A stretch of DNA of 31,725 nt from an uncultured Clostridium sp. (GTDB taxonomy: Bacteria; Bacillota; Clostridia; Lachnospirales; Lachnospiraceae), in assembly GCA_900542035.1 (NCBI GenBank), contig UQMJ01000031.1:1-31725 (forward strand), read 5' to 3'. A program made the translations under genes and the position numbers. Shown here piece by piece: positions 21,016 through 29,233 of this stretch; position 1 is the stretch's first letter; each line of letters opens with the position of its first letter. The notes beneath the pieces were generated by a model. It made no database searches and had not been told where the DNA came from. It saw only the letters and a program-made list of their open reading frames with translations.

Positions 21016-21885
21016 ATGAATATACAATGGTATCCAGGGCACATGACAAAAGCCAAACGTGCCATGAAAGAAGATATTAAATTAATTGATCTGATTATTG
21101 AACTGGTAGATGCCAGAGTACCGCTTAGCAGCCGCAATCCGGACATTGATGAGCTGGGAGCAGGAAAAGCCAGAATGGTGCTTTTAAATAAGTCGGATCT
21201 GGCAGATGACCGTCTTAACGAACAGTGGATCCGCTACTTTTCAGAAAAAGGATTTCATGTATTGAAGGTAAACTGTAAAAGCGGAGCCGGTTTAAAGCAG
21301 ATTAATGCAACGGTTCAGGAAGCCTGCAAAGAAAAAATCGAACGGGACCGGAGAAGAGGAATCTTAAACCGTCCGGTTCGGGCTATGGTAGTGGGAATCC
21401 CAAACGTAGGGAAGTCTACATTTATCAATGCATTTGCAGGAAAGGCCTGCGCAAAAACCGGCAATAAGCCTGGTGTAACCAAGGGAAACCAGTGGATCCG
21501 GTTAAATAAGACTCTGGAACTGCTGGATACCCCAGGAATTTTGTGGCCTAAATTTGAGGATCAGAAGGTGGGGCTGAATCTGGCATTTATCGGCTCCATT
21601 AACGACGAGATTTTAAATAAAGATGAACTGGCATTCGAACTGATTAAAGTGCTGACAGACCGTTATCCGGAAGCATTGCAGAAGCGGTACCAGATGGAAG
21701 AGCTTCCCTGCAGAGACGGCGATAACGGCTGTCTGGCAGTTTTGGAACAGGTGGCAAAAACCAGATCCTGCCTGCTAAAGGGCGGTGAGCTGGATCTTGC
21801 CAAGGCAGCGTCCATTCTGCTGGATGATTTCAGAAGCGGCCGGTTAGGGAAAATTACATTAGAACAGCCGGAACTGCAGAAATGA
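21016..21885 (+). CDS. rbgA: ribosome biogenesis GTPase RbgA (YlqF)
   Basis: Circularly permuted GTPase needed for late 50S assembly (uL16 incorporation region). Motif order is permuted as expected: G4 LLNKSDLAD, then G1 GIPNVGKSTFIN, G2 GVTKGNQW, G3 LDTPGI. 289 residues, with the helical C-terminal ANTAR-like domain. SD AGAGGGACA. The last four bases overlap the second signal peptidase gene. Confidence 0.97.
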   Translation: MNIQWYPGHMTKAKRAMKEDIKLIDLIIELVDARVPLSSRNPDIDELGAGKARMVLLNKSDLADDRLNEQWIRYFSEKGFHVLKVNCKSGAGLKQINATVQEACKEKIERDRRRGILNRPVRAMVVGIPNVGKSTFINAFAGKACAKTGNKPGVTKGNQWIRLNKTLELLDTPGILWPKFEDQKVGLNLAFIGSINDEILNKDELAFELIKVLTDRYPEALQKRYQMEELPCRDGDNGCLAVLEQVAKTRSCLLKGGELDLAKAASILLDDFRSGRLGKITLEQPELQK

Positions 21886-22409
21886 ACAGACGGCAGAACG
21901 AAGCGATTTGGACAGAATTAAAACGTTTTTTCTGCTATCTGGCAGTAATGGCATCCGTTTTTCTGTTTTTGATTGTCTTTGTAGTTCAGAGGGCAGATGT
22001 GTATGGAGCTTCTATGGAGCCGGCGTTAAAAGACGGAGACATCCTGCTGGTTGATAAAGTATCATACCGATGGAAAAAGCCGGAGCGGTATGACGTCATT
22101 GTGTTTTCTTACCATTACCAGAAAGGCCGGTATTATACCAAACGGATTATCGGGCTGCCTGGAGAAACGGTGCAGATTCAAGACGGCGCTGTATGGATAA
22201 ATGGGAAACAGCTGACAGACGATATAAGTGCAGAACCCATCCAGAAAGCCGGACGGGCCGAAGCGGCCATTACACTGGGAGAAGACGAATACTTTGTGCT
22301 GGGAGATAACCGGAATAACAGCTCAGACAGCAGGGATACTGACGTAGGAAATATTAAAGAGGACGATATCATCGGCAGGATTTGGCTGAAAATCTGGCCG
22401 GTTGGATAG
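21882..22409 (+). CDS. lepB: signal peptidase I (second copy)
   Basis: 175-residue paralogue of the 20443-20988 enzyme. N-terminal membrane segment (about 16-36), catalytic Ser44 in YGASMEPA, Lys87 in TKRIIGLPGE, and GDNRNNSSDSR (Asn for Asp in the fifth position compared with the first copy). Translationally coupled to rbgA through a four-base overlap. Two type I signal peptidases surrounding rbgA suggests a local duplication and division of labour. Confidence 0.95.
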   Translation: MNRRQNEAIWTELKRFFCYLAVMASVFLFLIVFVVQRADVYGASMEPALKDGDILLVDKVSYRWKKPERYDVIVFSYHYQKGRYYTKRIIGLPGETVQIQDGAVWINGKQLTDDISAEPIQKAGRAEAAITLGEDEYFVLGDNRNNSSDSRDTDVGNIKEDDIIGRIWLKIWPVG

Positions 22410-22422
22410 AGCAGGAGGAACA

Positions 22423-23070
22423 ATGGCCAGAGTACTCAAAGGGGAAAAACTAGAACAGGAACTGCTGCGGTTAGAGCAGATGAAAGCGTATGAACAGGAA
22501 TACCAGTGGGCAGGACTTGTCTGCGGCATTGACGAAGCGGGAAGAGGCCCTTTAGCAGGACCTGTAGTAGCAGGGGCTGTCATTTTGCCAGCGGACTGCC
22601 GGATTTTATATCTGAACGATTCAAAAAAGCTTTCCGAAAAGCGGCGAGAAGAGCTTTTTCTGGAGATCAAAGAAAAAGCGGTCAGCTGGGCAGTGGGAAT
22701 TGCAAGCCCTGAGGAAATTGACGAAATCAATATTCTCCAGGCAACCTATCGGGCGATGAGACAGGCAGTGGGGCAGCTAAACCCAGCTCCAGGCGTGCTG
22801 TTAAACGACGCCGTTACCATACCAGAACTGCCGGAAAGCCTGACCCAGGTGCCGATTATTAAAGGAGACGCCAAAAGCGTATCCATTGCTGCGGCCAGTA
22901 TTCTGGCAAAAGTAACCAGGGACCATATGATGATAGAATATGACAAGATCTATCCGGAATATGGATTTGCCCGTCACAAAGGATACGGGACAGCCGTCCA
23001 TATTAGCGCATTAAAGGAGTATGGGCCATGTCCGATTCACCGGAGAAGCTTTATTACCAGATTCGTATAA
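22423..23070 (+). CDS. rnhB: ribonuclease HII
   Basis: Endonuclease that cuts RNA in RNA/DNA hybrids and removes single ribonucleotides from DNA. 215 residues. Catalytic motif CGIDEAGRGPLAG (Asp37, Glu38), the third acidic residue in LLNDAVTIP and the conserved KGDAKSVSIAAASILAKVTRD. C-terminus HKGYGTAVH...HRRSF is typical. ATG 22423 with AGGAGG directly upstream; an earlier TTG overlapping the previous gene is rejected. Confidence 0.97.
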   Translation: MARVLKGEKLEQELLRLEQMKAYEQEYQWAGLVCGIDEAGRGPLAGPVVAGAVILPADCRILYLNDSKKLSEKRREELFLEIKEKAVSWAVGIASPEEIDEINILQATYRAMRQAVGQLNPAPGVLLNDAVTIPELPESLTQVPIIKGDAKSVSIAAASILAKVTRDHMMIEYDKIYPEYGFARHKGYGTAVHISALKEYGPCPIHRRSFITRFV

Positions 23071-23083
23071 GGGAGTCAGACAG

Positions 23084-23428
23084 TTGAATAAAAGACAGAC
23101 AGGAAGCCGCTATGAATCCATGGCGGCTGATTATTTAGCCAGCCAGGGATATGAAATCCTGTGCCGCAATTATCAGAACCACAGGCGGGGAGAAATTGAT
23201 TTGATTGCCAGGGATGGGAACACGCTGGTTTTCGTTGAAGTCAAATACCGGAAGGATTTGACGGCTGGGGAGCCGGCGGAGGCAGTGGATGCCCGCAAAC
23301 AGCAGAGAATCCGGAAAGCAGCCCTTTCTTATCTTTATGAAAACCAGCTTTCTATGGATACTGCCTGCCGGTTTGACGTAGTAGCGATACTGGGACAGAC
23401 TATCCGGCTGATTCGGAATGCATTTTAG
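23084..23428 (+). CDS. YraN-family (UPF0102) endonuclease-like protein
   Basis: 114 residues, restriction-endonuclease-like fold. Signature residues: NKRQTGSRYESMAADYLASQGY, RRGEIDLIARDGNTLVFVEVKYR, i.e. the GEIDL...FVEVK nuclease core, intact. Function in the cell is not established; often near rnhB, as here (13 bases). The start is probably TTG 23084, following GGGAG; no better ATG is placed near the conserved NKRQTG. Confidence 0.9.
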   Translation: MNKRQTGSRYESMAADYLASQGYEILCRNYQNHRRGEIDLIARDGNTLVFVEVKYRKDLTAGEPAEAVDARKQQRIRKAALSYLYENQLSMDTACRFDVVAILGQTIRLIRNAF

Positions 23429-23453
23429 ATATTTGATAAAAGGAGGATTCGCT

Positions 23454-24308
23454 ATGGAAATAAATTGGAAAAAGGCAGACAGGCCGGATGAACTGGTAAC
23501 CAGATGCAGGGAAGGAGTGCCTTACCTTTCTTTTCCGGCTTTGGAAAAATCCGGAATGGTAAGGCATGGTTTTTCCACCAGATACGGCGGGGTCAGCACA
23601 GGATGTTATGAATCCATGAACCTGTCCTTTTCCAGAGGGGACGAAAAAGAACGGGTCTGGGAAAATTACCGGCGTATGGCAGCTGCCCTCCAGGTAGATC
23701 CGGAGAAAATGGTAACATCCTGGCAGTCCCATACCACCAATGTCCGCAAGGTAACGAAAGAAGACTGCGGAAAAGGAATCTGGAAAGACCGAGATTATAA
23801 AGATGCAGACGGACTGATTACGGACATTGCCGGCATTACCTTAGTAACCTTTTATGCAGACTGCGTTCCTCTGTATTTTCTGGATCCGGTTCGCAAAGCG
23901 ATTGGATTGTCCCATTCCGGCTGGAGAGGTACGGTAAAGCGGATGGGGGAACATACGATAAGAGAAATGACAGAGGCATTTGGAACCAGGGCAGAAGACG
24001 TAATTGCCTGCATTGGCCCCAGCATCTGCCAGTCCTGCTTTGAAGTGGGAGAAGAAGTGATTGAAAAATTCCAGAGCGGTTTTTCACAGAAATATTGGGA
24101 CAGTCTGTTTTATCCGAATGGAACCCCTGGAAAGTATCAGCTGGATCTATGGACAGCCAATGAAATCGTATTAAAGGAAGCGGGAGTTCTGCCGGAAAAT
24201 ATCCATACTACGAATATCTGTACCAGATGTAATCCCAGACACCTGTATTCCCACCGGATCATGGGAAACCAGAGAGGCAATCTGGCTGCATTCCTTTGTC
24301 TGATTTAA
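23454..24308 (+). CDS. YfiH/LACC1-family multicopper-fold purine nucleosidase-like protein
   Basis: 284 residues, annotated in the family as polyphenol oxidase or purine nucleoside phosphorylase/adenosine deaminase-like. Metal/active-site residues visible: His in SWQSHTTNV, Cys in YADCVPLYF, His in LSHSGWRGT, plus IGPSICQSCFEVGEEV. The C-terminus has the usual TNICTRCNPRHLYSHR. Start ATG 23454 after AAAGGAGG. Last gene of the ribosome/SRP cluster. Confidence 0.92.
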   Translation: MEINWKKADRPDELVTRCREGVPYLSFPALEKSGMVRHGFSTRYGGVSTGCYESMNLSFSRGDEKERVWENYRRMAAALQVDPEKMVTSWQSHTTNVRKVTKEDCGKGIWKDRDYKDADGLITDIAGITLVTFYADCVPLYFLDPVRKAIGLSHSGWRGTVKRMGEHTIREMTEAFGTRAEDVIACIGPSICQSCFEVGEEVIEKFQSGFSQKYWDSLFYPNGTPGKYQLDLWTANEIVLKEAGVLPENIHTTNICTRCNPRHLYSHRIMGNQRGNLAAFLCLI

Positions 24309-24315
24309 ACAGTGA

Positions 24316-24365
24316 AAAATGGTGCCGCAAAATCATCTGGCCAGATGGTTTTGCAGCACCATTTT
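24316..24365. terminator. bidirectional 50-nt near-perfect hairpin
   Basis: Two 25-base arms pair with only two departures from Watson-Crick and no unpaired loop bases beyond the central CTGG/CCAG. T-runs flank it on both strands (TTTT on plus, TTTTT on minus), so it can end both the yfiH transcript and the opposing prs transcript. Confidence 0.85.
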
Positions 24366-24382
24366 GTCAAAACGGGTAAGGG

Positions 24383-25591
24383 CTACACCAGGGTTCCTGT
24401 ATGGCCGCATCCGCTTGCCTGATATTTCTGAAGCAGTCTCTGAATCTTCTCAGTCGGAGACAGAGAAGCGCTGATGGATACGTCGTGGTTTAAGGAATTG
24501 ATGATGGCAGCCATGTATTTGCTCATGTCTGCTTCGATGTACCATGGACGGGTCAGAAGCTCTGCCGGACGGTAATTTAAATTGGTAGTAATGACGTAAT
24601 CAATATAGCCTCTGTTGTAGAATTCGTCGAATTTTTCCAGACCGCTGGTAAACAGACCAAAGGTACAGCAGACAACGACTTTCTTTGCCTTGCGTTCCTT
24701 TAATTCTCTGGCAGTATCCAACATACTTTCGCCGGAAGAGATCATATCGTCGATAATCAGAACGGTCTTTCCCTCCACAGAAGTACCCAAAAATTCGTGG
24801 GCAACGATTGGGTTGCGTCCGTCTACTACTTTAGAGTAATCCCGACGTTTGTAGAACATACCCATATCTACGCTTAAGTTGTTGGCCAGATACACAGCGC
24901 GGTTCATAGCGCCTTCGTCCGGACTGATGACCATCAGGTGATCCTTGTCAATCTGTAAGGTATGGTCGTGGGAAAACAGAGCCTTTACAAACTGGTAGGT
25001 CGGCATAAAATTGTCAAAGCCTTTTAATGGAATGGCGTTCTGGACTCTTGGGTCGTGGGCATCAAAGGTAATAATATTGGATACGCCCATGTTGATTAAT
25101 TCGACTAATGCCATGGCACAGTCTAAAGACTCTCTTTTGGAGCGTTTGTGCTGGCGGCCTTCATATAAGAACGGCATAATGACGTTAACCCTGTGGGCAG
25201 TTGCGCCGCAGGCGCCTACCAGTCGTTTTAAATCCTGGAAATGGTCGTCTGGGGACATATGATTGGTATAGCCGTTTACCGTATAGGTTAAACTGTAATT
25301 GGTAATATCCACCATTGCAAAAATATCCGTACCGCGGACGGATTCATTTAAAACCGCCTTTGCTTCGCCAGTTCCAAAACGGGGGCAGGCACACTTTAAC
25401 AGGTAAGATTCTGCATCATAACCGCGGTAGTTTAAGTCTTCTTTGCGGCGAAGCAGCTCTTCGGTGTCATTCTTCCGGAATGTAACAATATGATCGTTTA
25501 CCTTTTGGGCCAGATCCTTGCAGCTTTCTAAAGCCGCAAGCTTTAACGGGCCTACAGGCAGGGAATTTTGAAAAACAAAAGATTTTTTCAT
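24383..25591 (-). CDS. prs: ribose-phosphate pyrophosphokinase, long form
   Basis: Makes PRPP from ribose-5-phosphate and ATP for nucleotide, histidine and tryptophan synthesis. 402 residues, about 85 longer than common Prs, with extra sequence at the N-terminus (about 1-80) and C-terminus. Conserved parts: PFLYEGRQHKRSKRESL, NIITFDAHDPRVQ, and the PRPP-binding loop VLIIDDMISSGESML (usual DDxIDTGGT). The catalytic Lys/Arg region is FYKRRDY. Divergent from, and 161 bases away from, the DUF512 gene; own promoter at 25636-25665. Long Prs forms are familiar from Lachnospiraceae. Confidence 0.92.
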   Translation of the reverse strand: MKKSFVFQNSLPVGPLKLAALESCKDLAQKVNDHIVTFRKNDTEELLRRKEDLNYRGYDAESYLLKCACPRFGTGEAKAVLNESVRGTDIFAMVDITNYSLTYTVNGYTNHMSPDDHFQDLKRLVGACGATAHRVNVIMPFLYEGRQHKRSKRESLDCAMALVELINMGVSNIITFDAHDPRVQNAIPLKGFDNFMPTYQFVKALFSHDHTLQIDKDHLMVISPDEGAMNRAVYLANNLSVDMGMFYKRRDYSKVVDGRNPIVAHEFLGTSVEGKTVLIIDDMISSGESMLDTARELKERKAKKVVVCCTFGLFTSGLEKFDEFYNRGYIDYVITTNLNYRPAELLTRPWYIEADMSKYMAAIINSLNHDVSISASLSPTEKIQRLLQKYQASGCGHTGTLV

Positions 25592-25635
25592 GTTTGTCCT
25601 CCGTAAAATTTTGTGGGGTTATATTTTATATTATG

Positions 25636-25665
25636 TTTATACCATTTCAGAGGGAGAAGCGTCAA
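25636..25665 (-). promoter_or_regulatory. prs promoter
   Basis: On the minus strand: -35 TTGACG (25665-25660), 18-base spacer, -10 TATAAA (25641-25636); 44 bases from the prs ATG. Confidence 0.65.
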
Positions 25666-25693
25666 TAGCAGGGAGGATTTTTTATGCTATAAC

Positions 25694-25722
25694 TTGTCAA
25701 AGAGGAGTTCCTCTTGTATACT
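25694..25722 (+). promoter_or_regulatory. promoter of the DUF512-der-plsY-gpsA operon with palindromic spacer
   Basis: -35 TTGTCA (25694-25699), 17-base spacer, -10 TATACT (25717-25722). The spacer holds a perfect 16-bp dyad AAGAGGA-gt-TCCTCTT (25700-25715), an ideal repressor position. Confidence 0.7.
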
Positions 25723-25752
25723 AAAAGAAATAGAGAGAGAGGCAAAGAATAC

Positions 25753-27195
25753 ATGAGCAGATTATATAAAGGACACCGGATTGCCAGTGTCGATCCAGGA
25801 TCGATTGCAGAAGAACTGGAATTAGAATCCGGAGACTGCCTGCTGACTATAAACGGGCAGGAAATCGAAGATATTTTTGATTATCAATACTATGTAAACA
25901 GCGACCAGATGACTATGGTAATCCGCAAGGCAGACGGAGAAGAATGGGAACTGGACATTGAAAACAACTATGAGGACTTAGGCATTAACTTTGAAAATAG
26001 TTTAATGAGCGATTACAAATCCTGTACCAACAAGTGCATCTTCTGCTTTATCGACCAGATGCCTCCTGGCATGAGGGATACCCTGTATTTTAAGGACGAC
26101 GATTCCAGGCTGTCTTTTCTGCAGGGCAATTATGTGACCCTGACCAATATGAAGGAAAAGGACATTGACCGGATTATCCGGTTTAAGCTGTCCCCCATCA
26201 ACATTTCGGTTCACACCACCAATCCAGAACTTCGCTGTAAAATGCTGCACAACCGGTTTGCAGGAGAATCATTGAAACTGATTGACAAGCTGTACGACGC
26301 CCAGACGCCGATGAACGGCCAGATCGTATTGTGCAGGGGAATTAATGATAAAGAAGAGTTAAACCGCACCATTTCCGATTTGACCAGGTATCTTCCTTAT
26401 ATGGAAAGCGTTTCCGTAGTGCCGGTCGGCCTTTCGAAGTTTCGGGACGGTCTGCATCCGTTAGAACCATTTACGAAGAAAGACGCAGAAGAGACCATTG
26501 ACTTAATTGAGTCCTGGCAGAAAAAGATTTACGAAGAGCACGGCGTTCATTTCATCCATGCCAGCGACGAGTTTTATATCCTGGCAGAACGGGCTTTGCC
26601 GGAAGAAGAGCGCTACGACGGTTATCCCCAGTTGGAAAATGGCGTAGGGATGCTGAGACTTCTGGCTTCTGAGGTAAGGGAAGCGTTAGAAGAAAAGAGG
26701 GATAAAGAGGACAAAGACGCCATAAAAGGAGATATTTCCATTGCCACGGGACGTCTGGCTTATCCGTATTTAAAGAAGTATACCGACTGGATTATGGACG
26801 AGTATCCAGGCCGCAAGATCCATTTATATGCCATCCGGAACGACTTTTTTGGCGAGCAGATTACCGTAGCGGGGCTGATTACCGGACAGGACATCCTGGC
26901 CCAGTTAAAAGACAAAGAATTAGGAGAGTATCTGCTGCTTCCAGCCTGTATGTTCCGCAGCGGCGAGGAAGTGTTCTTAGACGACGTAACCAGGACAGAG
27001 GTACAAAACGCTTTACAAGTTCCGGTACGTATAGTAAAATCAAGCGGATATGACCTGGTAGAAACCATTCTTCATCCAGAGGAAGAAGACGGCCTGCCGG
27101 TCTATGAGGGCTATGAGCCGGAACGAATTTTTGAACACCGTCCAGGAGACCATATGGAAATTGGCCCAGACGGGATTGTGTTTGAGGTAGAATAA
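25753..27195 (+). CDS. DUF512-family radical SAM protein with PDZ domain
   Basis: 480 residues. N-terminal PDZ-like domain (KGHRIASVDPGSIAEELELESGDCLLTINGQEI, about 1-70), a radical SAM [4Fe-4S] site in CTNKCIFC (Cys91, Cys95, Cys98) followed by FIDQMPPGMRDTLYFKDDD, and a C-terminal DUF512 domain. Biochemical function of the family is unestablished; in Clostridia it is regularly placed before der, as here. I place the start at ATG 25753 (SD GAGAGAGG); an in-frame TTG at 25714 lies within the promoter. Nine bases before der. Confidence 0.93.
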   Translation: MSRLYKGHRIASVDPGSIAEELELESGDCLLTINGQEIEDIFDYQYYVNSDQMTMVIRKADGEEWELDIENNYEDLGINFENSLMSDYKSCTNKCIFCFIDQMPPGMRDTLYFKDDDSRLSFLQGNYVTLTNMKEKDIDRIIRFKLSPINISVHTTNPELRCKMLHNRFAGESLKLIDKLYDAQTPMNGQIVLCRGINDKEELNRTISDLTRYLPYMESVSVVPVGLSKFRDGLHPLEPFTKKDAEETIDLIESWQKKIYEEHGVHFIHASDEFYILAERALPEEERYDGYPQLENGVGMLRLLASEVREALEEKRDKEDKDAIKGDISIATGRLAYPYLKKYTDWIMDEYPGRKIHLYAIRNDFFGEQITVAGLITGQDILAQLKDKELGEYLLLPACMFRSGEEVFLDDVTRTEVQNALQVPVRIVKSSGYDLVETILHPEEEDGLPVYEGYEPERIFEHRPGDHMEIGPDGIVFEVE

Positions 27196-27204
27196 GGAGG
27201 AACT

Positions 27205-28533
27205 ATGAGTAAACCAGTAGTCGCAATCGTAGGCCGCCCAAACGTGGGCAAATCTACGTTGTTTAATGTATTGGCAGGAGAAGCAATTTCCATTGTGAAA
27301 GATACGCCAGGAGTAACCAGAGACCGGATTTATGCAGACTGTAACTGGCTGGATCGGAACTTTACCCTGATTGATACCGGCGGTATTGAGCCGGACAGCA
27401 AAGATATTATCCTGTCCCAGATGAGGGAGCAGGCAGAGATTGCCATTGAGACGGCAGACGTCATCATTTTTATTGTAGACGTACGCCAGGGTCTGCAGGA
27501 TTCTGACTCCAAAGTGGCAGATATGCTGCGCAAGTCCAGGAAGCCGGTTGTACTGGCCGTCAATAAAGTAGACAGCATCCAGAAGTTTGGCAATGACGTA
27601 TATGAATTTTACAATCTGGGAATCGGCGATCCGATTCCGGTATCTGCAGCATCCAGACTGGGAATCGGCGATTTGTTAGACGAGGTTGCCAGACATTTTC
27701 CAGAGCACCAGGGCGAAGAGGAAGAAGATGAGCGCCCACGCATCGCAGTGGTTGGAAAACCAAATGTTGGGAAATCTTCCCTGATTAACAAGCTGCTAGG
27801 AGAAAACAGAGTAATTGTTTCCAACATTGCAGGAACGACCAGGGACGCCATCGATACCGAGATTACCCATAACGGAACCGATTACGTATTTATTGATACG
27901 GCAGGTCTCCGCCGCAAAAATAAGATTAAAGAGGATCTGGAGCGGTACAGCATTATCCGTACGGTTACTGCGGTAGAGCGGGCCGATGTGGTGGTTGTGG
28001 TTATTGACGCGACCGAAGGCGTTACCGAGCAGGACGCTAAAATCGCCGGAATTGCCCACGACAGAGGAAAAGGCATTATTGTGGCAGTCAACAAATGGGA
28101 TGCCATTGAAAAAAATGACAAGACCATTTACGAGTATACCAGAAAGATCAAGGAAGTATTGTCCTTTATGCCGTATGCAGAATATTTATTTATCTCTGCG
28201 GAAACCGGACAGCGTTTAAACAAGCTGTTTGACTTAATCGACATGGTAAGGGAAAACCAGACGCTGCGAATCGCTACCGGCGTATTAAACGAGATTATGA
28301 CGGAAGCGGTAGCCATGCAGCAGCCGCCGTCTGATAAGGGCAAGCGGTTAAAGCTTTACTACATGACCCAGGTAGCTGTAAAACCGCCCACATTTGTTAT
28401 TTTCGTCAACGATAAAGAGCTGATGCACTTCTCCTATACCAGGTATCTGGAAAATAAAATCAGAGAAGCGTTCGGTTTCCGCGGTACGGCCCTGCGTTTC
28501 TTAATCAGGGAGCGGAAAGCAAAGGAGCAGTAA
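27205..28533 (+). CDS. der: ribosome-assembly GTPase Der (EngA)
   Basis: Essential double-GTPase for 50S maturation. 442 residues: first G domain (VGRPNVGKSTLFN, DTGGIE, NKVD), second G domain (VGKPNVGKSSLIN, DTAGLR, NKWDAIE), and the KH-like C-terminal domain with KLYYMTQVAVKPPTFVIFVND. SD AAGGAGGAA. Two bases separate it from plsY. Confidence 0.98.
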   Translation: MSKPVVAIVGRPNVGKSTLFNVLAGEAISIVKDTPGVTRDRIYADCNWLDRNFTLIDTGGIEPDSKDIILSQMREQAEIAIETADVIIFIVDVRQGLQDSDSKVADMLRKSRKPVVLAVNKVDSIQKFGNDVYEFYNLGIGDPIPVSAASRLGIGDLLDEVARHFPEHQGEEEEDERPRIAVVGKPNVGKSSLINKLLGENRVIVSNIAGTTRDAIDTEITHNGTDYVFIDTAGLRRKNKIKEDLERYSIIRTVTAVERADVVVVVIDATEGVTEQDAKIAGIAHDRGKGIIVAVNKWDAIEKNDKTIYEYTRKIKEVLSFMPYAEYLFISAETGQRLNKLFDLIDMVRENQTLRIATGVLNEIMTEAVAMQQPPSDKGKRLKLYYMTQVAVKPPTFVIFVNDKELMHFSYTRYLENKIREAFGFRGTALRFLIRERKAKEQ

Positions 28534-28535
28534 AG

Positions 28536-29210
28536 ATGGAACGAATTTTATGTCTGGCAGTCGGGTATGCGTTTGGATTGATTCAGACCGGCTACTTTTA
28601 TGGAAAAGCTCATGGAGTAGATATCCGTAAGCATGGAAGCGGAAACTCCGGAACCACCAATGCGCTGAGGGTTTTAGGACCAAAAGCAGGACTGATTGTA
28701 TTTGCCGGAGACTTTTTAAAAACCTTTGTGCCCTGCGTCCTGGTAAGAGTGCTTCTGGGCGACGGAGCGCTGTACAGCCATGTGCTGGTCCTTTATACCG
28801 GACTGGGTGTGACTCTGGGGCACAATTATCCATGTTATTTAGGATTCAAGGGAGGCAAGGGAATCGCTGCCATGGCTGGTATTTTAATGGCCAGTGACTG
28901 GCGGATTACGTTAATCTGCGCGGCAGTATTTATCGGTACGGTTGCCATTACCCGTTACGTATCGTTAGGCTCCCTTCTGGTAGCGGCCATTTTTCTGGCT
29001 ATGACGGCGTATTTTACCTTTACCGGAGGATATGGGACGGCTGTGCTCCATGATGTGTCCGGCATGACTTCCCTGAATACGCAGTACCTTCAATGGGAAT
29101 GCGTGGCAGTCGCTTTTGTTATTGCGGCCATGGCCTTCTGGCGTCACCGCGCCAACATTAAGCGGCTGTTCCATGGAACAGAAAATAAGCTGGGAGCAAA
29201 AAAATCTTAA
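28536..29210 (+). CDS. plsY: glycerol-3-phosphate acyltransferase PlsY
   Basis: Integral membrane enzyme that transfers acyl from acyl-phosphate to glycerol-3-phosphate, the first step of phospholipid synthesis. 224 residues, five to six membrane segments. Motif 1 KHGSGNSGTTNALRVLG, motif 2/3 GHNYPCYLGFKGGKGIA. Slightly longer than usual (about 200) because of an insertion after ~150 (GGYGTAVLHDVSGMTSL). Works directly with the next gene, gpsA, which makes its substrate. Confidence 0.96.
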   Translation: MERILCLAVGYAFGLIQTGYFYGKAHGVDIRKHGSGNSGTTNALRVLGPKAGLIVFAGDFLKTFVPCVLVRVLLGDGALYSHVLVLYTGLGVTLGHNYPCYLGFKGGKGIAAMAGILMASDWRITLICAAVFIGTVAITRYVSLGSLLVAAIFLAMTAYFTFTGGYGTAVLHDVSGMTSLNTQYLQWECVAVAFVIAAMAFWRHRANIKRLFHGTENKLGAKKS

Positions 29211-29233
29211 AAGGCAGAGAAGGAGAATGAAAC

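Noticed and set aside
20443..22409. Signal peptidase pair as an assembly artefact
   Set aside because: The two copies differ in length, N-terminus and most codons, so they are genuine paralogues and not a duplicated read region.
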